Shown piece by piece: positions 7,180-14,730 of a stretch of DNA of 14,900 nt (position 1 is its first letter; each line of letters starts with the position of its first letter). The stretch spans positions 1 to 14,900 of the forward strand of contig JBDZUZ010000098.1 in the NCBI GenBank assembly GCA_040255445.1, given 5' to 3'. Below the pieces are notes generated by a model that had not been told where the DNA came from, did no database searches, and saw nothing but the letters and a program-made list of their open reading frames with translations. Position numbers and translations under genes: made by a program. Source of the stretch: JBDZUZ01 sp040255445 (GTDB lineage Bacteria; Planctomycetota; Phycisphaerae; Phycisphaerales; UBA1924).

Positions 7180-7217
7180 GCGGCCGATCGTACGATCAGA
7201 TGCGGCGGCCGCTTTCT
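7180..7217 (+). terminator. possible terminator after folE2
   Basis: A 6-bp GC stem (gcggcc at 7180-7185 with ggccgc at 7207-7212) encloses the perfect 12-bp palindrome gatcgtacgatc (7186-7197) and is followed by tttctt (7213-7217 plus flank). A second small stem, ggccg/cggcc, overlaps at 7173-7185. The layout resembles an intrinsic terminator about 90 bases past folE2, but the T-run is short and interrupted. Confidence 0.35.
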
Positions 7218-7253
7218 TGGCATGGGCTTGGTAGGGCTCGGGTGGGGGTGAGG

Positions 7254-7266
7254 TACCGCCGCGGTA
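7254..7266. other. short perfect inverted repeat upstream of mrdA
   Basis: The 13-bp sequence taccgc-c-gcggta is a perfect inverted repeat 34 bases before the mrdA GTG start. Its position would suit an operator or the 5' untranslated leader of the mrdA-rodA-rsmG operon. It is short enough to occur by chance in GC-rich DNA. Confidence 0.25.
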
Positions 7267-7300
7267 TGGAGGCCGCGGGCAAGGTCGCGATGACACGGGC

Positions 7301-9643
7301 GTGATTCGGCAACTGATCCCCAGCATGTTCATCCGCCGGCTGCTGCTGCTGCTGGCGGTCATGGCCGCGCCGATGGTGGCGCTGACCATGCAGCTCTACC
7401 GCCTGACCGTGGTGCGGGGTGATGAACTGCGCGCTGAGGCCGAGCAGCGGCTGGTGCGGCGGCAGTGGACACCCACGGTCCGGGGGACGATCCTCGATCG
7501 CAAGGGTCGGATCCTGGCGCAGGAGCGGCCCAGCTATGACATCGCGGTCGACTACCGCGTGCTGACGGGCGTCTGGGTGCGGGACCGGGCGCTGCGGGCC
7601 GCGCGGCGATCGGTCGGCGCGGGGTGGGTGGAGCTCAAGGCCGAGGCGCGTGACTCGCTCGTTGACCGGTACCTGCCGGTGTACGAAGCACATCTGGAGC
7701 GGGCGTGGGATCGCATCGCGCTGACCGCGGGGATCCCCCGCGAGGAGCTCGAGCGGCGCAAGAGCGCGATCGTGACCGAGATCGAGCGGCGGCACGCGGA
7801 CATCGCCCAGCGTCGCCGGGGCGCCGAGATCGAGGCGGCTCGTGCGCGGGGCGATGCGCTCACCGATGCGCAGCTCCGGCAGATCGACCGCCGGGCTGCG
7901 CAGCCGATCGCCGAGCAGCGGGCCCCGCATGTCGTCGCAGCACGCGTCGGTGACTCGGTTGGGTTTGCGTTCCAGCTCCTGGTTGGTGAAGAGGCCGAGC
8001 TCGAGCTTCCCGAGCGTGATACCGCGGGGATGGATGTTGTCGACCGTGTCGAGCTCCTGCCGGGGCTGCAGGTCTGGGACGGCGGCGACCGCGATTACCC
8101 GCTCGAGACCGTGACGGTCGAGATCGATCGGTCGAGCTTCCCCGGCCTGCTCCGAGCCGCCGCAACGCAGAAGGTCACCGTCGATGGTGTGGGCCTGCAC
8201 ATGCTGGGCCGGTTCCGTGATCGGGTGTACCGCGAGGACGCCGCAGCGCGCGAGGGTTACCTCGAAGAGCACCCGGCGGTGAAGGCCGCGGCGTTCGCAT
8301 CGGGTGTTGATCGGGGCGCGTACCGCGACGGCGACCGCATCGGCGAGACGGGGCTCGAAAAGGCGCAGGAGCACCACCTCCGCGGCCTCCGCGGCATGCG
8401 CACCCGCCGTCTTGATACCGGCGAGGAGGAAGTGCTCGAGCCCGTCGCCGGGCGCGATGTGCAGCTCACGGTCGATGCCATGCTGCAGGCCCGTGTTCAG
8501 GCGCTGATGTCACCGGAGGTCGGCCTCTCCATCGTGCAACCGTGGCACGGCCAGGAGAGCGACACGCAGCCGCCCGGCACCGCGCTGAACGGCGCAGCGG
8601 TCGTGCTCGATATCGATACCGGCGACATCATCGCCATGGTCTCGACGCCGACCTACTCGCGCGACCAGTTGATCAACAACCCCGATTCGATCTTCGAAGA
8701 CCGCGTCAACCTGCCCTTCATCAACCGCGCGGTGAGCAAGCCCTACCCGCCAGGCTCGATCATCAAGGCGCTCGTGCTCGCGGGCGCGATCGACCGCGGC
8801 AACTACAGCACCGCGCAGCGCATCGCCTGCACCGGCCACGCCTTCCCCAACAACCCCGAGATGTTCCGCTGCTGGATCTACAAGCGCTACAGCACCACGC
8901 ACTCTGTGACGTTCGGGAACGACCTGGACGGGTCGGATGCGATCTGCGCATCCTGCAACGTGTTCTTCTTCCAGCTGGGCCGGCGGCTGGGTGTGGACGG
9001 CATCACCGAGGTCTACCGCGAGTTCGGTGTCGGCGAGCGGTGGGGGCTGGGCATCGGTGACTTCGAATTCCCCGGCACGATCGGGGCAGACAACGACCCT
9101 TCCAAGCTCGCCGTCGGCGATGCGATGCAGATGGCGATCGGTCAGGGGCCGGTGGCGTGGACCCCGCTGCACGCGGCCGATGCCTACGCGACGCTCGCCC
9201 GCGGCGGCGTGCGGATGACGCCGCGGATCGTCATGGGCCGCGAGCGATCTGAGCCCGTCGACCTGGGGCTCGACCCGCGCGGCATCGCCATGGCGATGGA
9301 CGGTTTGTACCGCGCCGTCAACGACGACCGTCACAGCACCGGCCACCACATCACCTTCGAGGCCGGGCGCGAGAAGATCTTCAATGTCCCGGGCGTTCGT
9401 GTCTGGGGAAAGACGGGCACGGCCGAGGCTCCTGATCTGCGCATCGACCCCGACGGCGACGGACCGCAGCCGCCGGTCACCGTCAAGAAGGGCGACCACT
9501 CGTGGTTCGTCGTGCTTGCCGGGCGCGACCGCCCGCGCTACGCGATCGCCGTCGTGATCGACTATGGCGGCAGCGGCGGCAAGGTCAGCGGCCCGATCAC
9601 CAACCAGATCATCCACGCGTTGATCGCGGAGGGGTACCTCTAG
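7301..9643 (+). CDS. mrdA: penicillin-binding protein 2, class B transpeptidase (780 aa)
   Basis: PBP2 is the D,D-transpeptidase of the cell-elongation machinery; it cross-links peptidoglycan in partnership with RodA. An N-terminal membrane anchor (about 10-30) is followed by RGTILDRKGR (61-70), the start of the class B pedestal domain. GETGLEK (about 348) is the usual loop before the transpeptidase domain. Catalytic motifs are SIIK (S486, K489), SCN (551-553) and KTGT (704 on), all intact. The family cysteines ACTG and FRCW are also present. At 780 aa it is longer than the usual 600-700, with a charged Arg/Glu/Ala-rich helical insert at about 95-215. The GTG at 7301 is the longest start. An ATG at 7325 directly before the hydrophobic anchor is an alternative, and neither has a good Shine-Dalgarno sequence. 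rodA starts on the last base of its stop codon. Confidence 0.93.
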   Translation: MIRQLIPSMFIRRLLLLLAVMAAPMVALTMQLYRLTVVRGDELRAEAEQRLVRRQWTPTVRGTILDRKGRILAQERPSYDIAVDYRVLTGVWVRDRALRAARRSVGAGWVELKAEARDSLVDRYLPVYEAHLERAWDRIALTAGIPREELERRKSAIVTEIERRHADIAQRRRGAEIEAARARGDALTDAQLRQIDRRAAQPIAEQRAPHVVAARVGDSVGFAFQLLVGEEAELELPERDTAGMDVVDRVELLPGLQVWDGGDRDYPLETVTVEIDRSSFPGLLRAAATQKVTVDGVGLHMLGRFRDRVYREDAAAREGYLEEHPAVKAAAFASGVDRGAYRDGDRIGETGLEKAQEHHLRGLRGMRTRRLDTGEEEVLEPVAGRDVQLTVDAMLQARVQALMSPEVGLSIVQPWHGQESDTQPPGTALNGAAVVLDIDTGDIIAMVSTPTYSRDQLINNPDSIFEDRVNLPFINRAVSKPYPPGSIIKALVLAGAIDRGNYSTAQRIACTGHAFPNNPEMFRCWIYKRYSTTHSVTFGNDLDGSDAICASCNVFFFQLGRRLGVDGITEVYREFGVGERWGLGIGDFEFPGTIGADNDPSKLAVGDAMQMAIGQGPVAWTPLHAADAYATLARGGVRMTPRIVMGRERSEPVDLGLDPRGIAMAMDGLYRAVNDDRHSTGHHITFEAGREKIFNVPGVRVWGKTGTAEAPDLRIDPDGDGPQPPVTVKKGDHSWFVVLAGRDRPRYAIAVVIDYGGSGGKVSGPITNQIIHALIAEGYL
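9628..9634 (+). promoter_or_regulatory. strong ribosome binding site for rodA
   Basis: The sequence ggagggg inside the 3' end of mrdA is 8 bases before the GTG at 9643. It fixes the rodA start there, although the same frame is open further upstream (from 9502) inside mrdA. Confidence 0.75.
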
Positions 9644-10866
9644 TGGCGACCGCGGAGGGAAGCGGCGACTGGGGGCTGGTCCGCCTGGTGACCGGCGCGG
9701 TCGACACCGCGCGCCGCGGCGGGTTCGCATGGCTCGCGGTCGGCGCGGCGATGGCCCTGTCGCTGATCGGGATCTACTCGATCGATGTCGCGACGCAGCT
9801 CGAGCCGACCGGGCTGCAGGAGCTCTCCGGCCCCGCGCTGCGGCAGCTCATCTATCTTGCCGTGGGCCTGATCGCCTGCATCACCGTCGCGATCCCGAAC
9901 TACCGCGTCTACGGCTATGCATCGGGCGTGCTCTTCGCGATCGGCGTTGTGCTGCTGATCTTCCTGCTGATCCCGTTCGTGCCCACCAGCATCGTGCGGC
10001 CGCGCAACGGCGCGCGGGCGTGGATCGACCTGGGGCCGATGGACTTCCAGCCCTCCGAGGTCGCCAAGATCGGCTATGTGCTGCTGCTGGCGTGGTACCT
10101 GCGCTTCCGCAAGAACCACCGCACGATCGGCGGCCTGCTGCCGCCCGCGATCATCACGGGCATCCCCGTGGCGCTCATTACGCTGCAGCCCGACCTGGGC
10201 CAGGCCGCGCTCTTCATCCCCGCGCTCTTCGCCGTGCTCGTCGCCGCGGGCGCCAAGCTCAAGCACCTGACCGTGATCGTCTTGATCGCGACCATGGCCG
10301 CGCCCGCGGCGTACCCGATCCTGAAACCCCACCAGAAGGAACGCTTCGTCGGCCTCATCAAGCAGTTCACCGGCGATGAGAGCAGCTCGCAGGACATCAA
10401 TTTCCAGAGCGTCGGCGCCCAGCGGCTCGCCGGCGCTGGCGGCGTCGAGGGCGTGGGCGACGAGCACGCCCGCGTGCTCCTGCACTTCAACGCCCTGCCC
10501 GAGCGGCACAACGACATGATCTACGCGGTGATCGTGAACCGCTTCGGCCTCGTCGGCGGGCTGGCGGTGCTGGGGCTGTACCTGGTCTGGTTCATCGGTG
10601 CTCTGGGGACCGCCGCGGCGTGCCGCGAGCCCTTCGGGCGGCTGATCTGCGTGGGGCTCACGGGGTTCATCGCCGCCCAGGTCGCGATCAATGTCGGCAT
10701 GAATCTCGGGCTCGCCCCGATCATCGGGATTACGCTCCCCTTCGTGAGCAACGGCGGTTCGAGCATGGTCACGGTGTGGATCATGTGCGGCCTGATCCTG
10801 AACGTGGCGCTGCACCGGCCCAGCTACTCGCTGCGCAAGAGCTTTGAATATGGTGACGACGAATGA
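9643..10866 (+). CDS. rodA: RodA, SEDS peptidoglycan glycosyltransferase (407 aa)
   Basis: SEDS proteins polymerise lipid II into glycan strands in the inner membrane; RodA pairs with PBP2. About ten hydrophobic segments are visible. Family motifs in order are NGARAWIDLG, FQPSEVAK (136-142 for QPSEVAK), QPDLGQA (182-188), LPERHNDMIYAV (E287, with D291 at the position of the catalytic Asp) and PFVSNGGSS (367-374). The last normally reads SYGGSS, so N370 replaces the usual tyrosine. The extracellular loop before LPERHND (about 245-285) is divergent. FtsW is the related alternative, but adjacency to a PBP2 with a one-base overlap (TAGTG) favours RodA. The GTG start has a strong upstream ribosome binding site. 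rsmG overlaps its end by 4 bases. Confidence 0.92.
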   Translation: MATAEGSGDWGLVRLVTGAVDTARRGGFAWLAVGAAMALSLIGIYSIDVATQLEPTGLQELSGPALRQLIYLAVGLIACITVAIPNYRVYGYASGVLFAIGVVLLIFLLIPFVPTSIVRPRNGARAWIDLGPMDFQPSEVAKIGYVLLLAWYLRFRKNHRTIGGLLPPAIITGIPVALITLQPDLGQAALFIPALFAVLVAAGAKLKHLTVIVLIATMAAPAAYPILKPHQKERFVGLIKQFTGDESSSQDINFQSVGAQRLAGAGGVEGVGDEHARVLLHFNALPERHNDMIYAVIVNRFGLVGGLAVLGLYLVWFIGALGTAAACREPFGRLICVGLTGFIAAQVAINVGMNLGLAPIIGITLPFVSNGGSSMVTVWIMCGLILNVALHRPSYSLRKSFEYGDDE

Positions 10867-11816
10867 GTGAACGGCGTGGCGGCAAGGGTGATGGTCGCAG
10901 CATGGGTCCCCGCGGTGGGCAACGGTCGCGTCCGCCCGCGCCCGGTGCATCGCCCCGCGCACCCGGCGCAGCGCCTACGCGGCGTTCTGCACCGTCACGG
11001 AGCGAGCCCGCGCGGCCATCTCCGTTGCCCGACCTCGCCGCGCTCGCGCCGATCCCGGCGCCGCAGGCCTTCATCGAGGCCGCCGCGGCGATGGGCATCG
11101 AGTTCGATGCCGGCGATCTTGAGAAGCTCGGCCGCTATCTCGCGATGCTCCTCGCCGCGAACGAGGCGATCAATCTCACGGCGATCAAGGAAATCGATGC
11201 GGCGTGGGAGAAGCACATCCTCGACAGCCTCACACTGCTGCCCTACCTGGCAGAAGTTGAAGAAGGCACGACGCCGCGCGTGATCGATGTCGGCTCGGGC
11301 GGAGGCCTGCCCGGCCTGCCTCTCGCCTGTGCGCTTCCGACACACCAGTTCACGCTCCTCGAAGCCACCGAGAAGAAGGCCGAGTTCCTGCGCCAGGCCG
11401 CCACAGCGCTCGGGCTCACCAACGTCGCCGTCGTCGTCGAACGCGCGGAGGTCGCAGCACAGGACCGTGGGCAGAAGACGCACGAAGGCCGCACGGGCGC
11501 GATGCGTGAGGCCTTCGACTTCGTCACCGCCCGCGCTGTTGGCCGCCTCGCCACCCTCGCCGAACTCACCGCCGGCTTCGCCGAGATCAACGGCCGCCTG
11601 CTCCTGATCAAGGGCCAGGCCGCCGCGGAAGAACTCGAGGAAGCCGCGGCCGCGCTCCACGAACTCAAACTCGTCCACGCCGGGACGGTCGACACACCCA
11701 CCGGCCGCATCGTCGTGCTCGAGAAGCGCTCCGCGACACCGCGCCTCTACCCCCGGCGCGACGGCGAGCCCAAGCGGTCACCCCTGGGCGTGGGCAAAGC
11801 CGCGCCGAAGAAGTAG
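10863..11816 (+). CDS. rsmG: 16S rRNA m7G methyltransferase RsmG with N-terminal extension (317 aa)
   Basis: RsmG (GidB) uses S-adenosylmethionine to methylate N7 of G527 (E. coli numbering) in 16S rRNA. The fold is recognisable from EAINLTAIKEI and the following KHILDSL, the SAM-binding loop VIDVGSGGGLPG (about 140-151), LLEATEKKAEFL, then FDFVTARAVGRL and LLLIKG. Family members are usually about 200-240 aa. Here the catalytic part begins near residue 65, after a basic Pro/Arg/Ser/Gly-rich, probably disordered extension. The ATG overlaps the rodA stop by 4 bases (ATGA), favouring translational coupling. A TTG near residue 55 (about 11025) could be an alternative start giving a normal-length enzyme. 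The C-terminus is also basic and ends in APKK. It is normally found with mnmG; here it closes a cell-wall operon. Confidence 0.92.
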   Translation: MSERRGGKGDGRSMGPRGGQRSRPPAPGASPRAPGAAPTRRSAPSRSEPARPSPLPDLAALAPIPAPQAFIEAAAAMGIEFDAGDLEKLGRYLAMLLAANEAINLTAIKEIDAAWEKHILDSLTLLPYLAEVEEGTTPRVIDVGSGGGLPGLPLACALPTHQFTLLEATEKKAEFLRQAATALGLTNVAVVVERAEVAAQDRGQKTHEGRTGAMREAFDFVTARAVGRLATLAELTAGFAEINGRLLLIKGQAAAEELEEAAAALHELKLVHAGTVDTPTGRIVVLEKRSATPRLYPRRDGEPKRSPLGVGKAAPKK

Positions 11817-11842
11817 CCGCGCACGAGACGATACTTCCCGTG

Positions 11843-11906
11843 CCATCAGGGTCCGCACCGCGCCCCACCGCCGATCCGCGAGGATCGCTCCCGCGGACCC
11901 TGATGG
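11843..11906. repeat. 14-bp perfect inverted repeat with inner GNRA hairpin
   Basis: The arms ccatcagggtccgc (11843-11856) and gcggaccctgatgg (11893-11906) are exact complements 36 bases apart. Between them lies a second, nested stem (11872-11877 with 11882-11887) closed by the tetraloop gcga. The element starts 27 bases after the rsmG stop. No T-run follows on either strand. It could be a 3' mRNA structure of the mrdA-rodA-rsmG operon, a small structured RNA, or a dispersed palindromic repeat. Confidence 0.65.
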
Positions 11907-11935
11907 GTTGGGCGCACGTTCCACAGACACCCCGC

Positions 11936-11971
11936 TAAAGAAAGAGCCCCGCGACGTGCGCCGCGGGGCTC
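11936..11971 (-). terminator. intrinsic terminator of the PEP-CTERM protein gene
   Basis: A perfect 10-bp GC-rich stem (11944-11953 with 11962-11971) encloses an 8-base loop. On the minus strand it is followed by tttctttag (11943-11935), a usable U-tract. It begins 35 bases after the stop codon of the minus-strand secreted protein gene and fits a rho-independent terminator for it. It may also block read-through from the converging rsmG operon. Confidence 0.8.
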
Positions 11972-12005
11972 CTGATCCATTCACAGTTACGTCGTGGTCA
12001 GCGAC

Positions 12006-13142
12006 TCAGCGGCGACAACGCACGCCAACCAGCCCGCCCAGCGCCAGCAGCCCCGCCGTGCCCGGCGCCGGGATCCGCGCCACCCACGTCTGCGTGTTGC
12101 CCGGGCCGCCGATATTGCCCCAGCCCGTCAGCCACTGCCCGTCCGCGGAGATCGCGCTCACGAACGAGAAGTTGAAGTTCGGGTCGAACGCGACGCCGTT
12201 TTCCTCGAGGAAGAGCGCCACGCTCATCGTGCCCACGCCCTCGGCCCAGATGAAGCCGCGCCCGAAGGTCGCCGGGCCGGTGCCCCAGGTGCCGCCGCCG
12301 ATCAGCGTGCCGTCCCCGTTGACCGCGGCCGCGGCCATCCGCTGCGCAGCGCCCGAGGCCAGGTTCGGGAGAGCCTGGTAGGTGTTGGTGACGGTGTTGT
12401 ACCGGTACGCGTTGCCCGCGGAGAAGAAGGAGCCGATGCCCATGCCGACGACATAGACACCGTCGTCAGAAACGTCGAATGCTTCCTGCGCCGGGTTCGC
12501 GCCGTTGAAGATCAGTTCCTGCACACCGTTGACCCAGGCCGCGCCCTGGCGACCTGCGCCGTCCTGCCAACCCGCAACGACCGAGCCATCGAAGCTCGCC
12601 GCGTTCGCCCGCGAGGAGTTGCCGACCGTGGCGGTGCCCAGATCGATCACGCCGGTGCCTTCGCGCCACTGCATCGCGTGCGCATCGGCCGTGCCTTCCG
12701 TCGTCCAGCCGAGGCCGACGACATTGCGGCCGTCGCCCGACATACCCCATCCGCTCGAGACCGAGGAGTCGATCTGCGTGCCGATCGTCGGGATCGCGCC
12801 GAAGCCCTGCCACACACCGGTCGTGCGGTCGTACCGCCCCATCTCGTGGTAGTTCTGCACGGCGTTGAAGACCGTGCCGCCGATGTAGCGGCCGTCGTTG
12901 GAGATCGTCGCCCGCCCGCCGACACCCTGCCCGGCCGACACGCCGCCGATCAGCGATGCGCCGCCGTTGGCGGTCCACGCGAAGTACTGACCGCCCGAAG
13001 CCAGGGCGCTCCCCGACACGACACCGTTGTTGCTCACACCTTCGCTGATCCCGAAGTTGGGGCTGACGGTCCAAAACTGGGCGGAGGCGACGCTGGTCAT
13101 GGCCGCCGCGGCGAGGAGCGATGCGATCGTCGTGGTCTTCAT
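12006..13142 (-). CDS. secreted HAF-repeat-like protein with PEP-CTERM sorting signal (378 aa)
   Basis: The N-terminus is a signal peptide (MKTTTIAS, then an Ala-rich core, cleavage expected after A21 in SVASA). The body contains repeated DG-x-VVG-type units: ISNDGRYIGG, MSGDGRNVVGLGW, SFDGSVVAGW, VSDDGVYVVGMG and ISADGQWLTGW. These resemble HAF-family extracellular repeats and suggest a beta-propeller. The last 21 residues form a PEP-CTERM-type signal: PAPGTAG, a short hydrophobic helix, and a basic VRCRR end. Such proteins are exported and then processed at the envelope by an exosortase, often for surface or extracellular-matrix use. No enzymatic motif is seen and the ligand is unknown. Translation starts at ATG 13142 with ggaga upstream. 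The gene is monocistronic with its own terminator and lies divergent to an HTH-like gene. Confidence 0.85.
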   Translation of the reverse strand: MKTTTIASLLAAAAMTSVASAQFWTVSPNFGISEGVSNNGVVSGSALASGGQYFAWTANGGASLIGGVSAGQGVGGRATISNDGRYIGGTVFNAVQNYHEMGRYDRTTGVWQGFGAIPTIGTQIDSSVSSGWGMSGDGRNVVGLGWTTEGTADAHAMQWREGTGVIDLGTATVGNSSRANAASFDGSVVAGWQDGAGRQGAAWVNGVQELIFNGANPAQEAFDVSDDGVYVVGMGIGSFFSAGNAYRYNTVTNTYQALPNLASGAAQRMAAAAVNGDGTLIGGGTWGTGPATFGRGFIWAEGVGTMSVALFLEENGVAFDPNFNFSFVSAISADGQWLTGWGNIGGPGNTQTWVARIPAPGTAGLLALGGLVGVRCRR

Positions 13143-13301
13143 CTCTTGGATCTCCAGTGTCGCGGGATCGACCGGCCCGCGTGCCGGGGGCTGCGCCCCT
13201 GGTCTGGTGTTCCGACCGGCCGACTCGGAAACGGCGAAGGCGGCGGGTCGGGGGAGTGGGTGCGGCGGGCCATGCCGCGGACTGTCATCCTGATGGGTGC
13301 C

Positions 13302-13330
13302 ACCATACCGGGGCGGAACTTCCCTCGCAA
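13302..13330 (-). promoter_or_regulatory. putative promoter of the PEP-CTERM protein gene
   Basis: On the minus strand, ttgcga (13330-13325) and tatggt (13307-13302) are separated by exactly 17 bases. Each matches 4 of 6 consensus sigma-70 bases. Transcription would start near 13295, giving a leader of about 150 bases. The -35 box lies inside the left arm of the dyad at 13324-13365. Confidence 0.4.
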
Positions 13331-13365
13331 GTTTCCCCAGGGAAAATTTCCGAGATAATTGCGAG
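13324..13365. promoter_or_regulatory. nested dyad, operator-like site in divergent promoter region
   Basis: The outer arms ctcgcaa (13324-13330) and ttgcgag (13359-13365) form a perfect inverted repeat around a 28-base centre. That centre holds a second palindrome, tttccc-ca-gggaaa (13332-13345), and an overlapping ggaaa-a-tttcc (13341-13351). The AT content contrasts with the GC-rich surroundings. The left arm overlaps the minus-strand -35 box and the right arm abuts the plus-strand -10 box, as expected for a shared operator. Confidence 0.45.
13354..13359 (+). promoter_or_regulatory. -10 box for the HTH-like gene
   Basis: The sequence gataat matches the -10 consensus at 5 of 6 bases. It would place the start of transcription near 13366, with a leader of about 74 bases before the ATG at 13440. 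No good -35 hexamer lies at 16-18 bases upstream; the region there is occupied by the tttccc/gggaaa palindrome, so activation by a bound protein is possible. Confidence 0.4.
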
Positions 13366-13439
13366 CGGCCGAAATGCCGCTACCATGCTCCAAACGGTCA
13401 TTATGCCACAACCGTTGCCTGAACAGGGGATTCGCCCGC

Positions 13440-14636
13440 ATGCCCATGACCAAGACCCCGAGCTTCACTGAACACTGCCGCGAGGCCGTCCTGGGCCTCC
13501 GTGGTGCGCTGCTCGAGGTCTACCGGGAAGTCGACGCCGACCCCGCCCGGCCGCAGGATGTCGCCCGCCGCTTCCGGCTCAACAAGAACCTGACGTGGAA
13601 GGTCGCGCGGATCCTTCAGACCGAGGACGCCTTCGATGCGGTGCCGCTGATCCCGGGTATGGGCGGGCTCGACATCTTCATCGATGCCATGGCCAGCGCC
13701 GGCGCGAGCACGGATTCCGTGGACCGCCTCCGCACCGCGGTGCAGGCCTTCGAGCGGATGGTCGAGATCCATGTCGGCGACCGCGCTTCGCTCGAACTCA
13801 TGCTCGACAGCATGGGCGGGGCGAGCAGCCAGCTCGAGAAGAGCCGCAAGCTCGCGTACCGCGGCAACACCGGTCTCTGGGGCGTGCAGGCCGCCGCCCG
13901 CGTGACTGCACAGTTCCTCGCGCCCAACGCGGACAACCCCGACATGCTCGATGCCGCGCAGATCGCCGGCATGGTGCGGGTGCGCCGGCTCCGCCAGATC
14001 CCGCGGTGGTCTGTCTTCCGCATCGGCCGGTACGCCGATGCATCCAAGGCTCCCGAACGCTTCGCGATCGAGCCGGGCGAGAGCGAGTGCCCCGGGCTGA
14101 TCCGCAGCTCCTGCCGCGGCCAGATGCCGCAGATCCACATCAGCGAACGCGACGACGGCGTCTTCTACGAGCTGGGCGATGGCCCGGTCGGCCGCACCGG
14201 CGAGTTCTCCTGCTACTTCGGTTTCGGGTACCGCGCTTTCGTGCCGCGGTACGCGCGGACGCCCGACCCCAGCGCATCGCTCTACTCGGCGGTGAGCATG
14301 CCCGTCGAGAGCGTGCTCTTTGATCTCTTCGTGCACCGCGATCTCCCCGAAGCGCGGCGGGCCGAGTCCGCCGTCTACGGCCGGCCGTGGGGCGAGGCCG
14401 GTCGCACCGATGAGACCTCGCGGCTGCCGATCAACGAGCGGATCGTCGATCTCGGGCGAGGCGCCTCGGTCGCGACGCCGCTGAGCCCCGAGTACGCCGG
14501 TGTGATCGCCCAGACGTTCGCGAGCGCGGGTTGGTCACCGGCCGACTTCCACTGCCTGCGGCTGGTGGTCGAGTTTCCGCCGATGCCGTCCACGATCGCG
14601 ATGCGGTTCCAGCTCGAGCGCAAGCCCGCGGGGTGA
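13440..14636 (+). CDS. unrecognised protein with probable N-terminal HTH (398 aa)
   Basis: I do not recognise a named family. Residues about 36-60 (ARPQDVARRFRLNKNLTWKVARIL) look like a helix-turn-helix, within a helical N-terminal part. A helical segment follows (about 90-135). The C-terminal half (from about 180) is mixed, with SECPGLIRSSCRGQMPQIHI, GEFSCYFGFGYRAFVPRYAR and a final strand-like LRLVVEFPPMPSTIAMRFQL. There is no signal peptide or membrane helix, so it is probably cytoplasmic and possibly a transcription factor with a large sensory or oligomerisation domain. The ATG at 13440 is chosen for aggggа-type purines at 13425-13429 about 10 bases upstream; the ATG at 13446 is 16 bases away and the frame is open from 13359. 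It diverges from the PEP-CTERM protein gene and may control it. Confidence 0.7.
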   Translation: MPMTKTPSFTEHCREAVLGLRGALLEVYREVDADPARPQDVARRFRLNKNLTWKVARILQTEDAFDAVPLIPGMGGLDIFIDAMASAGASTDSVDRLRTAVQAFERMVEIHVGDRASLELMLDSMGGASSQLEKSRKLAYRGNTGLWGVQAAARVTAQFLAPNADNPDMLDAAQIAGMVRVRRLRQIPRWSVFRIGRYADASKAPERFAIEPGESECPGLIRSSCRGQMPQIHISERDDGVFYELGDGPVGRTGEFSCYFGFGYRAFVPRYARTPDPSASLYSAVSMPVESVLFDLFVHRDLPEARRAESAVYGRPWGEAGRTDETSRLPINERIVDLGRGASVATPLSPEYAGVIAQTFASAGWSPADFHCLRLVVEFPPMPSTIAMRFQLERKPAG

Positions 14637-14658
14637 GCGGCCACGTGCACCCGTGAAG

Positions 14659-14686
14659 GTCGCACGCCCGTCGCACGCCCGTCGCT
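14659..14686. repeat. 11-bp tandem direct repeat
   Basis: Two identical units of gtcgcacgccc (14659-14669 and 14670-14680) are followed by a partial third unit (gtcgct). It lies in the 94-bp gap between the HTH-like gene and the dinG-like gene. No function is evident. Confidence 0.6.
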
Positions 14687-14730
14687 CGCACACCCGTACA
14701 TAGCCCTATTCGCCCTGCTATCCTCAGGCC

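Noticed and set aside
8951..8959. SCN instead of SSN/SDN in the PBP2 active site as a possible defect
   Set aside because: The middle residue of this motif varies in PBP2 homologues and cysteine occurs there, so it is not evidence of inactivation.
8510..9730. Minus-strand 406-codon open frame over mrdA
   Set aside because: It is antisense to the intact transpeptidase domain with all three catalytic motifs. No Shine-Dalgarno sequence or family resemblance was seen.
9640..10962. Minus-strand 440-codon open frame over rodA
   Set aside because: It is antisense to a clear SEDS protein. Its His/Asp/Arg-rich translation lacks any motif.
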